From: RUG100 sp963542695
GTDB lineage: Bacteria > Bacillota > Clostridia > Peptostreptococcales > Anaerovoracaceae
Direction: 5' to 3'
DNA: 64,000 nt
Assembly (NCBI GenBank): GCA_963542695.1
Contig: CAUTYX010000004.1
Location: forward strand, 1 to 64,000
The translations under genes were made by a program, and so were the position numbers. This document shows, one piece after another, positions 9,420-19,167 of the stretch. The notes under the pieces are model-generated. The model was given only the letters and a program-made list of their open reading frames with translations, was not told the origin of the DNA and did no database searches. How positions within the stretch are numbered: the first letter of the stretch is position 1; each line of letters opens with the position of its first letter.

Positions 9420-9797
9420 ATGCTACGATTGATTTGGCAGTTTACACGCTTTTCTTTTGTTGGCGGTACTTGCTTTGCCATTGACTATGGTCTTATGGTA
9501 CTGTTAACGGAAGTGTGCGACATACGGTACATTTACTCATCGGCATTGTCCTTTATTATTGCAACAATAATAAACTATTTTTTAAGTGTTCGATTTGTAT
9601 TTAATCATCAAGGGCATGGCAATCAGGATTTAGGAGTCTTTGTGGTTCTTGGAGCCATTGGACTGGGACTAAACCAAATCATCATGTTTCTATTGGTGGA
9701 TCAGTTTATCATGCATTATATGATAGCAAAGTTAATTGCCGGTATAGTGGTATCCTTTTATAACTTTGCATCCCGCAAAACCTTTTTGGAGCGTTAA
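9420..9797 (+). CDS. GtrA-like membrane protein
   Basis: This 125-residue protein has four predicted membrane helices and the GtrA/DPMS family look (RFSFVGGTCFAIDYGLMVLL at the start, FYNFASRKTFLER at the end). GtrA proteins are thought to flip polyprenyl-phosphate-linked monosaccharides made by GtrB-type glycosyltransferases. A GtrB-like enzyme is present in this window at 37589, so the two could work together, although they are not adjacent. It sits between the NYN gene and the second LCP gene. Confidence 0.87.
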   Translation: MLRLIWQFTRFSFVGGTCFAIDYGLMVLLTEVCDIRYIYSSALSFIIATIINYFLSVRFVFNHQGHGNQDLGVFVVLGAIGLGLNQIIMFLLVDQFIMHYMIAKLIAGIVVSFYNFASRKTFLER

Positions 9798-9815
9798 GCG
9801 AAACAGGTGACGGAA

Positions 9816-11270
9816 ATGAAAAAAAACACATTTGATATGACCAAGGTACACCTTAAGGATTCAGATCAGCTAAACATTAAGGAAACCATTCGTCAACATG
9901 AAAATCCGGATTTTAAACGTGCAGCTGAAGAGTACGAGCGTCGTGCCCGGCAACGTATTTACGGAGAATATAACGATGATATTGATATAAAAGGCCGCGC
10001 AGAGAGAATGGCAGGAGATGTTGGTCGCCGTGCCAAAGAGGCAGAAGGCCGCGCCAAAAGAAGCGCTCGGGCTATGAAGCAGCGAGTAGGTGCCGGCAAA
10101 GGGAAGGCCAGGAGAAAAGCAGCCCCTAGATCCTATGCCAGTGCCAGCCGAGAATATGGCCAATATGGTATGGATCAAGATCCTGCTTTTACAGAATATG
10201 AAAAACCCTCTAGAGGCCATAGCAAACAAAAAAGCGGCAAAAAAAAGAGACGATTGAATCCGGTAAAAGTAGTCAGAAACATTATTGTTCTGTTGGGTGT
10301 CGCCTTCATTGCCTTTTGTCTGTTTTTCTTTGGGCTTACCAGTCACCTTGACAAAGTGCCTACAAAGAAAGATGACTTTGCCATATCTGATCAAGCAGCT
10401 GGTGACCTGAAAGGGTACAGAAACATTGCTATTTTAGGATTAGATGCCAGAGCCGATGAAAGCTATGACGGCAGCAGAACCGATGCCATTATCATTCTTC
10501 GCATCAAGAGGAGCAATGGAAATATCAAGATGATTTCCGTTATGCGCGACTCCTATGTACGAATGATGGATAGTGAAAATAAATCTATCTTGGACAAGTT
10601 GACCCACGCCCATCATTACGGAGGCGGTGTGGATACATGTGCCGCATTAAATAGAAATCTTGATTTAAACATCAAGGAATTTATGATATTTAACTGGGGC
10701 GCCGTAGCGGATATGGTGGATACCTTGGGAGGCATCGAAGTAGATGTAAAATCCAATGAAATTCACGATCTGAACAAATGGGGACCGGAAACAGCCAAGA
10801 ATGTAGGAAGCAAGTGGCATCCCATTACGAAAACAGGAAAGCAAACCATCGATGGGGCACAGGCTACGACCTATTGCCGGATTCGAAAAAGCTCCGGAGG
10901 CGATACCGGTCGAGGAAAACGATACAAAAAAGTCATGTCGGCCACAATGAAAAAAGCCATCAAGAGCCCGGGAAAAATGACGACGCTCGCAAGAGACGTT
11001 TTCCCCAAAATTCGAACCAATATGAATAAATTCCAGTTGCTCTCTGCAGTTCTTAGAGCACCGGGATACGATATTGATGATAGTCTCAGCTGGCCAAACA
11101 ACTACTATGGCGGCTTATTATCAAACGGTGTTTGGTATGCCGTACCAAAGACCTTGTCCAGCAACGTTAGCTGGCTTCATAAAAAAGCATTTAAACAGGA
11201 CGGGTATACACCTAGTACTGTTTGTGAAGAAATAAGTAAGCAAATTGTATTTTATACGGGGATTCAGTGA
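9816..11270 (+). CDS. LytR-CpsA-Psr (LCP) family wall-polymer ligase, copy 2
   Basis: This is a second LCP phosphotransferase. Its cytoplasmic region of about 150 residues is very basic and Arg/Ala-rich (GRRAKEAEGRAKRSARAMKQ), unlike the acidic one of copy 1. One membrane helix lies near 160-180 and the LCP domain near 205-420, with GLDARADESYDGSRTDAI, SVMRDSYVRM and TYCRIRKSSGGDTGRGKR. The start is ATG 9816, 5 bases after an AGGTGA ribosome site, rather than GTG 9807, giving 484 residues. The two LCP domains are clearly paralogous (DKLTHAHHYGGGVDT here against DKITHAHAFGGAIDT in copy 1). Its stop overlaps the next start by one base. Confidence 0.9.
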   Translation: MKKNTFDMTKVHLKDSDQLNIKETIRQHENPDFKRAAEEYERRARQRIYGEYNDDIDIKGRAERMAGDVGRRAKEAEGRAKRSARAMKQRVGAGKGKARRKAAPRSYASASREYGQYGMDQDPAFTEYEKPSRGHSKQKSGKKKRRLNPVKVVRNIIVLLGVAFIAFCLFFFGLTSHLDKVPTKKDDFAISDQAAGDLKGYRNIAILGLDARADESYDGSRTDAIIILRIKRSNGNIKMISVMRDSYVRMMDSENKSILDKLTHAHHYGGGVDTCAALNRNLDLNIKEFMIFNWGAVADMVDTLGGIEVDVKSNEIHDLNKWGPETAKNVGSKWHPITKTGKQTIDGAQATTYCRIRKSSGGDTGRGKRYKKVMSATMKKAIKSPGKMTTLARDVFPKIRTNMNKFQLLSAVLRAPGYDIDDSLSWPNNYYGGLLSNGVWYAVPKTLSSNVSWLHKKAFKQDGYTPSTVCEEISKQIVFYTGIQ

Positions 11271-14098
11271 TGACAAAGGATGTATTTCTTTCGGTAATTC
11301 TAGCTGCCGGGAAAGACAGCGACTTACTGGGGAGAACCCTTAACGGGGTGTTAAGCCAGACCTATACAAATATTGAAGTGTTGGTTGCAGATTCCGGAGA
11401 ATGGGAAGAAGTCAATCAACTGGCAAAGGCCTACGCAGAGGAAGATACACGTCTTCGGGTTTTTGATGTAGCCGATGCTACAACGGCACAGCTTTTAAAT
11501 ACTTGCCTGCGCTACGCCAAAGGCCGGTATATTATGGTGCTAAAACCGGGAGACACCTTGCCGGTAGACAGCTTTACCAAGATGCACCAAATCGCTGTCA
11601 CCAAACCGGCGGAAATTGTTGCCGGACTTCACGAAGTTACTAACACTACCGGAACGTACCACAGCAAAAAACTCAAGGAGTTCTACACTAAACAAGAATG
11701 GATTGCCAGTGAAGATCCTATGCTGATTAACGACCTTCACATTCATAACAAATGGTTCCGTCGTCATCTATTAGAACAACAAACCATTCGGTTTGGAGAC
11801 TTTGGTCAGATTACCGATGTTGTTTTTGTGGCTACCTGTATTGCCGCTTGTGACAAAATTTATACGTGTCCCTTCGTCGTTTGCTCCAAAGACAACCGTT
11901 TGATTGATTCGGACGGAAACGTTGTGGAAGTCGATGCAGAGGAAATAGACAGTGGTAATTTACGTGGCTGTATCAACGGATTTGGTCTTATTTGCCGGTT
12001 AGCGGCTGATTTTGGAGATCAATACGTAGAAGAACTGGCTGCTGCTTTTTTGCAAAAGATTCTCATAGACCAATACTATCGTCGCATTTGGTTTTTAGAT
12101 GACCAGTGTGAGGAAATGCTGGTTACCTATATGAACCGAATGCTAAAGGTGATTAGTAGCCACCATTACGATAGTTTAATGCGTCACAATATGGATTTGG
12201 TATGCCAAAACGGATTTAAATCAAGAGAAGAGCTGCTGGATTTGACGTTTATTACCTTGGCCGTTTCCCAGTCTTTTGAAAAAGATAGAATCGGCACCTT
12301 AATAAAAGACCTTTACGGGCAGGCTGCAGTGTCTTTCTTCTTGTACATTCACCAGGATCTTCAGCCGGTTATTCCCCGGGAATATAAAGACATGAAGAAT
12401 ATTCGTTTTGTGTCCCATGATCTTTTTAATACGGCCTTAAAAGAAAGCAGTAGCCCCATGATTGGTTTTTTAGACGAGGCGATTTTCTATGATCGCCAGT
12501 CATTGCGCCGCATGGCATCTTCTTTACTAGAGCGACCTACGGATTTCATCTGCATGATGCCGATGCCTATGGAAGATGGTAAAGCGGCAGCTACCAACTT
12601 GCTAAAGCAGGCCTATGAAAAGAATAATCATAGCCTGGAATGGATGATGTCCAACAAGCTGTTTATGAATATTGTTTTGCGTGACAGCCATGTAGAACTA
12701 CTGGGAGATTCTCAGGAAGATACGGACTTTTTATTCCGCGCCTTGGAACATCGCATGATTAGTCATCCGGGAATGATTTCTCTTATGTCAGAGGAAGAAA
12801 TGGTAGAAGGAAGTGCAGGACTGCCCTATGGACTAAAGGGCGCCTATAAGAAAGAAGAAGAACCGGTGATTCCAAAGAAATCAGGAGGGTTTTTCCGTCA
12901 GTTGTTCCACAAAAACCGTCCGGAAGAGGAATCTCCGGTAAAAGATGTGGCAACAGCCCACAAGGAAGAACAGCTAAGTTACCGGGAACAGTGCTATTTG
13001 AACCTTGACATTGATGGCGATAGTATTTTTCTTCAAAACAAGGAAAAGCTGCCGGTGGGAGATTTGCTATATATCCTGCGATACATGACAGACCATATGC
13101 CGGAGAAAAAGCTCTTTGTTGCTGTAACAAAGGAGACGGCAGATACGGCATCGAAGATTTGCCAGCGAGAACACATGTACCATTTGGAACTGGTAGTCAA
13201 GGATAGCGATAAATATTGCGATGTAGTGTATTCAGCCGGGGTATTGCTTTGCGATGATTTGATGCCGCCATGGTGGCAAAAAAAGCTGGAACAGAAATTT
13301 GTTTCCTTCTTTGCCAGAACACCTCTTGTAAAAACGGGACTTTCATCAGAACATCCTGATTCTGAATTTGCCAATCATGGAGCCAGCGATTTGCAAATGG
13401 CAGATTATGTGATTTTACCCAATAAATTTACTATGCTGCGGCTGGAAGAAGATTTAGGTCTGCCTTTTGGCCTGGAGGATAAAACTATCTTTTGTGGAAG
13501 ACCCGGTACCAGCCAGTTGTTAAACGAAGCCCTTCGCCAACGTATCCGTACCAAATTGTCTTTGGACGATAATCAAGAAGCAGTGTTGTGGCTTCCGGAC
13601 CAGCGATTCCGCGGGGCACGATTCGGTCGTTACGTAGTAGAAAACTTATCTCCCATTGTCCAGGCGATTGGTGGTAAACAAATCTTGTATTTGAATCGCC
13701 AGATGTTGCCGGAAGGTATGGAGGACTTGGAAGAACTGGGAGGCGATGGAAGAGGTTCTGTCATTCGCTGGATGCCGGAAGATGTGGATATTTATGAAAT
13801 GATGGCAGCTTCGGACATCCTCATTACCGATTATTCCCCCATGATGGTGGATTTTGCCGTTACGAGACGGAAAATTGTGGTATATTGCAACGATAGAAAA
13901 CAAGTGGAACAAGACCACGGATTTTATGTAGATATCAGGACTCTGCCTTTCCCGTATGCGGCCACCAAGGAAGATTTGCAGGATGTACTGCATTCCAATG
14001 TGGATTACGATGATAGAGATTTTCTCATGGTCTTTAATGCCGCCGACGGCAGAGACAATGTTGAGCAGATGTTGACGAAAGGAAAGTTGACAGACTAA
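11270..14098 (+). CDS. Hybrid glycosyltransferase family 2 / CDP-glycerol glycerophosphotransferase-like protein
   Basis: The N-terminal 220 or so residues form a GT-A glycosyltransferase domain (SVILAAGKDSDLLGRTLNGV, then NIEVLVADSG and YIMVLKPGDTLP). The middle part (about 350-520) resembles a second, degenerate nucleotide-sugar domain. The last 250 or so residues resemble the TagF/TagB polymerase fold, with ILITDYSPMMVDF near residue 851 where the family usually has TDYSS, followed by FYVDIRTLPFP. This suggests a large enzyme that adds a sugar and a polyol phosphate to a wall polymer. The Ser-to-Pro change and the missing WHG motif leave the C-terminal activity doubtful. The start is ATG 11270, overlapping the LCP stop (TGATG). 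Confidence 0.75.
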   Translation: MTKDVFLSVILAAGKDSDLLGRTLNGVLSQTYTNIEVLVADSGEWEEVNQLAKAYAEEDTRLRVFDVADATTAQLLNTCLRYAKGRYIMVLKPGDTLPVDSFTKMHQIAVTKPAEIVAGLHEVTNTTGTYHSKKLKEFYTKQEWIASEDPMLINDLHIHNKWFRRHLLEQQTIRFGDFGQITDVVFVATCIAACDKIYTCPFVVCSKDNRLIDSDGNVVEVDAEEIDSGNLRGCINGFGLICRLAADFGDQYVEELAAAFLQKILIDQYYRRIWFLDDQCEEMLVTYMNRMLKVISSHHYDSLMRHNMDLVCQNGFKSREELLDLTFITLAVSQSFEKDRIGTLIKDLYGQAAVSFFLYIHQDLQPVIPREYKDMKNIRFVSHDLFNTALKESSSPMIGFLDEAIFYDRQSLRRMASSLLERPTDFICMMPMPMEDGKAAATNLLKQAYEKNNHSLEWMMSNKLFMNIVLRDSHVELLGDSQEDTDFLFRALEHRMISHPGMISLMSEEEMVEGSAGLPYGLKGAYKKEEEPVIPKKSGGFFRQLFHKNRPEEESPVKDVATAHKEEQLSYREQCYLNLDIDGDSIFLQNKEKLPVGDLLYILRYMTDHMPEKKLFVAVTKETADTASKICQREHMYHLELVVKDSDKYCDVVYSAGVLLCDDLMPPWWQKKLEQKFVSFFARTPLVKTGLSSEHPDSEFANHGASDLQMADYVILPNKFTMLRLEEDLGLPFGLEDKTIFCGRPGTSQLLNEALRQRIRTKLSLDDNQEAVLWLPDQRFRGARFGRYVVENLSPIVQAIGGKQILYLNRQMLPEGMEDLEELGGDGRGSVIRWMPEDVDIYEMMAASDILITDYSPMMVDFAVTRRKIVVYCNDRKQVEQDHGFYVDIRTLPFPYAATKEDLQDVLHSNVDYDDRDFLMVFNAADGRDNVEQMLTKGKLTD

Positions 14099-14110
14099 AA
14101 GGGTGTTGCT

Positions 14111-15220
14111 TTGATAAAGGTAGCGTTGAAGATAGTGGTAGGAGTAATCCGTTTGGCATCCCTGCCTTTAAGAGGGCTGACTCGGAGAAACAAAGTGGTT
14201 TGCATCAGTCGCCAGTCCAATGCCATTCCTGATGATTTTCGGTTGCTTGGAAAAGAGCTTGCCGAAAAATACCCCCAGGCGGAAACTGTATTTTTGTGCC
14301 GGAAGCTGAAAAAATCCATTGGTTCCGTTATAGGATACATGTTCCATATGGGAAGACAATTGCATCATATTTTTACAGCGAAGGTGGTAATACTAGATGG
14401 CTATTGTATTTGTGCCAGCGTCGTAGATCATCCTGAAAACACGAAAATTATACAGTTGTGGCATGCAGCAACAGCCATTAAAAAATTCGGATACCAAACC
14501 ATTGGGAAATACGGCGGTCACAATGAAGATGTGGCACGAATTATGTGTATGCACAAAAATTATGATTACGTAATAGCTCCCAGTGACTTTACAAAAGAGG
14601 CTTTTAGCCAAGGGTTTCACGTTGACAAAAGTAAATGTATCTCTATGGCTCAGCCACATTTTCAGGAAGTGGCAAATACTGATTGTGAAAAATTGGCGGC
14701 TATGAAAGAGGCATATCACATAAAAGATGATAAAAAAATCATTGTGTATGTGCCTACTTTTCGGAAGGGAAAGACATTGCCACTAGAGGAATTGTCTCGT
14801 CAGATCGATCGAAGCCAATACCACTTTGTTGCTCGGCTGCACCCTTTGGATCAGACAGAAAGTGCAGATGAGAATATCCTTTGTCCAAAGGATTTTACCA
14901 CCATTGATTGGATGAAGCTGGCGGATATATTGATACTTGATTATTCTTCGTTGATTGTAGAAGGCGCTGTGCTGAGAAAGCCTATGTACTTTTATCAATA
15001 TGACAAAGAGGACTACGAGAAAGATCCCGGCGTCAATGTAGATATGGCAGCAGAAACTTTGGGACAATACGTTTTCAAAGATGCCAAAACATTGGAAACG
15101 TTGCTGCAGCAGCCCTATAACAAGGAAAAACTGGCTGCCTTTGCAAAGAAGTATATGGATGTGCCCTATAATCACGCAGCAAAACACCTGGCAGACTTTG
15201 TAGTAAGTCTCATGGTATAA
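14111..15220 (+). CDS. CDP-glycerol glycerophosphotransferase family protein (TagB/TagF-like)
   Basis: This 369-residue protein is predicted to transfer a polyol phosphate from a CDP donor onto a lipid-linked glycan. Family hallmarks are LWHAATAIKKFGY near residue 117, in place of the usual WHG, and ILDYSSLIVEGAVL near 275, followed by a Lys/Tyr-rich loop and VNVDM. The length matches a single-domain TagB-like primase better than a full TagF polymerase. The start is TTG 14111 behind AAAAGGGTG, 12 bp after the previous stop. It belongs to the run that begins with the first LCP gene. Confidence 0.8.
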   Translation: MIKVALKIVVGVIRLASLPLRGLTRRNKVVCISRQSNAIPDDFRLLGKELAEKYPQAETVFLCRKLKKSIGSVIGYMFHMGRQLHHIFTAKVVILDGYCICASVVDHPENTKIIQLWHAATAIKKFGYQTIGKYGGHNEDVARIMCMHKNYDYVIAPSDFTKEAFSQGFHVDKSKCISMAQPHFQEVANTDCEKLAAMKEAYHIKDDKKIIVYVPTFRKGKTLPLEELSRQIDRSQYHFVARLHPLDQTESADENILCPKDFTTIDWMKLADILILDYSSLIVEGAVLRKPMYFYQYDKEDYEKDPGVNVDMAAETLGQYVFKDAKTLETLLQQPYNKEKLAAFAKKYMDVPYNHAAKHLADFVVSLMV

Positions 15221-15257
15221 CAAGTATATTGGATAGATAGGTAGAAAGGAGTTTCTC

Positions 15258-16391
15258 ATGATACCATTTAATATTCCTCCAAGAGTAGGGACGGAGTGTG
15301 GATATATCGGAGAGGCCATTGAAAACGGAAAAATCTGCGGCGATGGTCCATTTACCAAAAAATGCCATCGCTGGCTGGAAGAAAAAACCGGAACCAAAAA
15401 GGCACTCCTCACTACCTCCTGTACATCGGCAACGGAAATGGCAGCATTGCTGCTGTCCATTGCACCGGGGGATCAGGTTATCATGCCTTCGTATACCTTC
15501 GTGTCTACGGCCAACGCCTTTGTATTATATGGCGCCCGGGTGGTCTTTGTAGATGTGCGGCCGGACACCATGAATATAGATGAAAGTAAAATCGAAGCGG
15601 CTATTACAGACAAAACCAAAGCCATTGTGCCGGTTCACTACGCCGGTGTCGGCTGCGAAATGGATACCATTCTTGCCATTGCCAAAGAACACAATTTGTC
15701 TGTGGTAGAGGATGCGGCTCAAGGGGTTATGGCCTCATACAAAGGAAAAGCTCTTGGCACACTGGGAAACTACGGTGTATTTAGCTTCCATGAAACAAAG
15801 AATTACAGCATGGGAGAAGGGGGAGCGATTTTAATTGGCGATGAAGAAAATGTGGAACCGGCAGAAATTGTTCGAGAAAAGGGAACCAATCGCAGTCGTT
15901 TTCTCCGGGGCCAAGTAGATAAATATACTTGGGTTAGCAAAGGATCCTCCTATTTGCCTTCGGATCTTAACGCAGCATATCTATATGGGCAGTTGGAACG
16001 AGCGGAAACCATTAACAACAATCGGCTGGCCGGCTGGGAAACCTATTATCGACAGCTGACACCGTTGGCCGAATCCGGAAAAATTCAGCTTCCCTATGTT
16101 CCCGACGAATGCCGACACAATGCCCATATGTTTTACATTAAGACAAAAGATATGGAAGAGCGGACCCGTTTGATTGCCTATTTGGGAGAACAGGATATTA
16201 AAACAGCGTTTCATTATGTACCTCTTCATTCTTCACAGGCCGGGCAGAAATATGGTGTATTCTCCGGAGAAGATACATACACCACTAAGGAAAGTCAACG
16301 ATTGCTGCGAATGCCGATGTACTATGGATTACAAGAGGAGGATATCGCCAAGGTTGTAGATGGTATCAAGACATTCTATAACCATAGATGA
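15258..16391 (+). CDS. wecE: dTDP-4-amino-4,6-dideoxyhexose transaminase (WecE/RffA-like)
   Basis: This PLP-dependent DegT/DnrJ/EryC1 sugar aminotransferase is predicted to convert dTDP-4-keto-6-deoxyglucose to dTDP-4-amino-4,6-dideoxygalactose (Fuc4N). The 377-residue protein matches enterobacterial WecE closely along its length as I remember that sequence: MIPFNIPP, GKICGDGPFTKKC, MPSYTFVSTANAFVL, DIRPDTMNIDE-like, VPVHYAGVGCEMDT, EDAAQGVM and EKGTNRSRF. The PLP lysine is in FHETKNYS near residue 181. Its substrate would come from RmlA and RmlB, encoded at 19222 and 20128. It ends overlapping the flippase start (ATGA). Distinguishing Fuc4N from Qui4N as product rests on similarity only. Confidence 0.87.
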   Translation: MIPFNIPPRVGTECGYIGEAIENGKICGDGPFTKKCHRWLEEKTGTKKALLTTSCTSATEMAALLLSIAPGDQVIMPSYTFVSTANAFVLYGARVVFVDVRPDTMNIDESKIEAAITDKTKAIVPVHYAGVGCEMDTILAIAKEHNLSVVEDAAQGVMASYKGKALGTLGNYGVFSFHETKNYSMGEGGAILIGDEENVEPAEIVREKGTNRSRFLRGQVDKYTWVSKGSSYLPSDLNAAYLYGQLERAETINNNRLAGWETYYRQLTPLAESGKIQLPYVPDECRHNAHMFYIKTKDMEERTRLIAYLGEQDIKTAFHYVPLHSSQAGQKYGVFSGEDTYTTKESQRLLRMPMYYGLQEEDIAKVVDGIKTFYNHR

Positions 16392-17704
16392 GTAGAGAAA
16401 ACAAAACAGTCATGTTACAAGCAATTCGAAATGCACTGGAAAAGACCAACAATATAAAGCGGTCTACCTATACGTGGAATGCTATTAATGCTTCCTTTTC
16501 TGCCGCTCAGTCGGCTATGGTTCTCATTGTAATGTCTCGAACCAATGGACTAGCTGATGCCGGCATTTTTTCCATTGCCTATGCAGTTGCCAGTTTGATG
16601 CTCTTTGTAGGGCAATATGGCATTCGGCGGTTTCAAGCTTCTGATGTAGGAGAACAGTTTACCTTTGAAGATTACTGCGGTATGCGAATCATTACCTGTA
16701 CAGCCATGATTCTTGCCAGCTTGCTATATTGTATTTACGCCATGGCGTTTTCCGGATACACAGGAGTAAAGTTTCTTATTGTATTTCTGGTTTGTGTGCA
16801 AAAGTCCGTCCAGGCCTTTGCTGATGTTTTACACGGCCGGATGCAGCAAAAGGGGAGGCTGGATGTAGCGGCAAAGGCCTCTGCGGCACGAATTGTTTTT
16901 TGCACCGGCACCTATATGATAGCTCTTGTTGTTACTCATCAGCTGGTTTTATCAACGATTATTTGGGTTATTGCTACCTTCCTGTTCCATTTTCTCGGTT
17001 CTGTAAATGCAGCAACTAATTATTGTAGTTTGCGGCCTCGGTTCCAAAGACAGCAGATGAGATCCCTGGCCTTAGTAGGACTGCCTTTGTTTCTTAGCTA
17101 TTTTCTTTCTATGTATGTAGGAAATGCGCCTAAATATGCCATTGATGCCTATTTATCTGATGAAATTCAGGCTTACTATAACTTTATCTTTATGCCGGCC
17201 TTTGCAGTGCAGCTACTAGCTAACTTTATCTTTAATCCTATCCTAACCACCTATGCTCATATGTGGGCAGAGAGAAAATTTAAAACATTTAGAAAGGCAA
17301 TTTTGCGACAACTGGTGGTTGTTGCAGGAATTACCGCGGCGGGTTTAGCTGTGGCTGCAACCATTGGCATTCCAATACTGTCTATTATATTCGGAGTAGA
17401 TCTTGGTGCCTTTAAAGGAGAACTGTGTGTGGTGATGATAGGCGGCGGAATGCTTGCCTATGTCACATTTTTTACTACGGTGATTACCATTATCCGTCAT
17501 CAAAACTTGCTATTGATAGGCTATGGTGCAGTAGCCATTGCAGCAAAGCTATTTGCAAAACCCTTGGTGCTGCAGTTTCAGATGATGGGAGCAGCGTCAC
17601 TATATGCACTGTTAATGGCTTGTCTTGCTTTATTTTTTGCCGTGATTATGGTGGTAAAAATACGCAGTGATAAGAAAAAAATATTGGTCAAGGAGACTCT
17701 CTAA
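16388..17704 (+). CDS. Wzx-type polysaccharide flippase / membrane biosynthesis protein
   Basis: The 438-residue protein has about twelve hydrophobic segments and fits the MATE/MOP polysaccharide transporter pattern (early SFSAAQSAMVLIVMSR, then GIFSIAYAVASLMLFVGQYG). It would move a lipid-linked oligosaccharide across the membrane. The start ATG overlaps the aminotransferase stop by four bases, indicating coupled translation. The sequence gives no direct clue to the substrate. Linkage to WecE suggests a Fuc4N-containing unit. Confidence 0.83.
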   Translation: MSRENKTVMLQAIRNALEKTNNIKRSTYTWNAINASFSAAQSAMVLIVMSRTNGLADAGIFSIAYAVASLMLFVGQYGIRRFQASDVGEQFTFEDYCGMRIITCTAMILASLLYCIYAMAFSGYTGVKFLIVFLVCVQKSVQAFADVLHGRMQQKGRLDVAAKASAARIVFCTGTYMIALVVTHQLVLSTIIWVIATFLFHFLGSVNAATNYCSLRPRFQRQQMRSLALVGLPLFLSYFLSMYVGNAPKYAIDAYLSDEIQAYYNFIFMPAFAVQLLANFIFNPILTTYAHMWAERKFKTFRKAILRQLVVVAGITAAGLAVAATIGIPILSIIFGVDLGAFKGELCVVMIGGGMLAYVTFFTTVITIIRHQNLLLIGYGAVAIAAKLFAKPLVLQFQMMGAASLYALLMACLALFFAVIMVVKIRSDKKKILVKETL

Positions 17705-17751
17705 ATACCCCGTACAAGGGGCTGAAACATACAAGAACATAGGAGGAATCT

Positions 17752-18255
17752 ATGGAAATGATAAAGGCGGTAACGCCGTTAACAGATGAATTTGTTTCTA
17801 CCTTGAAAACAGGCGACCGATTGCTGCTATCAGGAGAAATCTTTACGGCACGAGATGCAGCTATCCCGAAACTGGTTGGACTCATTGAAGAAGACCGGCT
17901 AGGAGACATTGACCTAAAGGGAAAAGTGATTTTTCATACGGCAGTAAGTCCGGCGGGGGTAGGTCCTACCTCCAGCAACAAACTGGAAATCGAAGAAAAT
18001 ATGGGTGTCCTTTCGGAAGCCGGCATTAAGATGCACCTTGGCAAAGGAAAAATCAGTCAAGAGACCATTGGCATTCTAAAAGAAAAAAATGCCGTCTATG
18101 CCATTATGGCACCGGTAACGGCATTGCTGGAAAGTAAGACCAAAAGTCGGCAGGTGGTAGCTTTTCCGGAGTTGGGAATGGAGGCCATGCATCGCCTGAT
18201 AGTGGAAGATTTTCCGGTAATCATTGCATCAGCCAAGGGAACTTCTGTGTATTAA
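17752..18255 (+). CDS. Class I fumarate hydratase / tartrate dehydratase beta subunit
   Basis: This is the C-terminal-type subunit of iron-sulfur hydro-lyases. Family marks are LLSGEIFTARDAA, followed by GPTSSNKLE and AFPELGMEA. The 167-residue length is usual for the separate beta subunit. It pairs with the alpha subunit encoded 20 bp downstream. Beta-before-alpha is less usual than the reverse. A good ribosome site (AGGAGG) precedes ATG 17752. Its place between a flippase and rmlA is not explained by its function. It may be central metabolism carried in the cluster, or it may hydrate a polymer-related acid. Confidence 0.88.
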   Translation: MEMIKAVTPLTDEFVSTLKTGDRLLLSGEIFTARDAAIPKLVGLIEEDRLGDIDLKGKVIFHTAVSPAGVGPTSSNKLEIEENMGVLSEAGIKMHLGKGKISQETIGILKEKNAVYAIMAPVTALLESKTKSRQVVAFPELGMEAMHRLIVEDFPVIIASAKGTSVY

Positions 18256-18275
18256 AAAAAGAAAAGAGGAAACCT

Positions 18276-19121
18276 ATGGAAACCTTGAGAGAAATAGCCA
18301 AAAATACCTTACTGAAAGCATCGGCAACTTTTCGTGACGATAAATTCAGCGCCTACAATGACGCAATGAGAAAAGAACATACCGCCAACTGCCGGTGGAT
18401 TATGGAACAGATTGTGGAAGATGCCAAAGTGGCGGAGAAGAATATAAGCCCCTTATGTGATGATACCGGCATTCCGCATATCCTCTTAGAATTGGGACCG
18501 GGACAGAGTATTTCCGGGGAAGAGATGGATGCTGTTTATGCAGGAATTGCCGATGGACTCCACCGGCTTCCCGGTCGTCCCATGGCGGTTTTGGGAGACG
18601 ATTATCATCGTCTGGATCAGTCACAAGGATTGTCAACAGATCCTGCAGATATGATTCCGGCACCGGTTCAGATTATGCGGACGAAGGAAAAAGTACGCCG
18701 TCTATATGTCTTGATACAAGGAGGCGGTCCTGAAATTCGTTCTAAAACCTACCGTGTTTTCCATAAACACGATGTCCATGTGATTGTAGATACCATTGCT
18801 TCCTGGGCGGAGGAGGAGGTAGGAAAGCTGGGCTGTACGCCGTGTACCATGGCCATTGGGATCGGTCGATCTCATTACGAAGCCTCTTCGCTAATGATTC
18901 AGGCTATGGCAACAGGAAGCTATGAAAAGCAAAGCCCTCTGGAAAAGGAAATTACCGACCGGATTAATGGTATCGGTGTTGGAGCATTAGGTCTTGGAGG
19001 CGATATTACCACCTTGGGAACTTTTTTAAAGATTGGTCCTCAGCGTGCCAGCGGTGTACGGATTGTCTGTATGCGGCCTTGCTGTTGTTTTGAACCACGG
19101 GTGTCTGTCAGCGACTTTTAA
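18276..19121 (+). CDS. Class I fumarate hydratase / tartrate dehydratase alpha subunit
   Basis: This is the 4Fe-4S-binding subunit of the hydro-lyase. Expected cluster cysteines appear in PLCDDTGIPH, in GCTPCTMAIG, and probably in one further region. GVGALGLGGDITTLG is the typical C-terminal glycine-rich motif. The 281-residue length is normal. The extreme C terminus is Cys-rich (MRPCCCFEP), a conserved-looking position in this family. The pair would interconvert fumarate and malate, or act on L-tartrate; sequence alone does not decide. The cluster in this class is oxygen-sensitive, which fits an anaerobe. Confidence 0.87.
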   Translation: METLREIAKNTLLKASATFRDDKFSAYNDAMRKEHTANCRWIMEQIVEDAKVAEKNISPLCDDTGIPHILLELGPGQSISGEEMDAVYAGIADGLHRLPGRPMAVLGDDYHRLDQSQGLSTDPADMIPAPVQIMRTKEKVRRLYVLIQGGGPEIRSKTYRVFHKHDVHVIVDTIASWAEEEVGKLGCTPCTMAIGIGRSHYEASSLMIQAMATGSYEKQSPLEKEITDRINGIGVGALGLGGDITTLGTFLKIGPQRASGVRIVCMRPCCCFEPRVSVSDF

Positions 19122-19167
19122 GGGAAGTTTAAAGCACTTTTCTTCCAGTGATATTTCCATGTTTATA

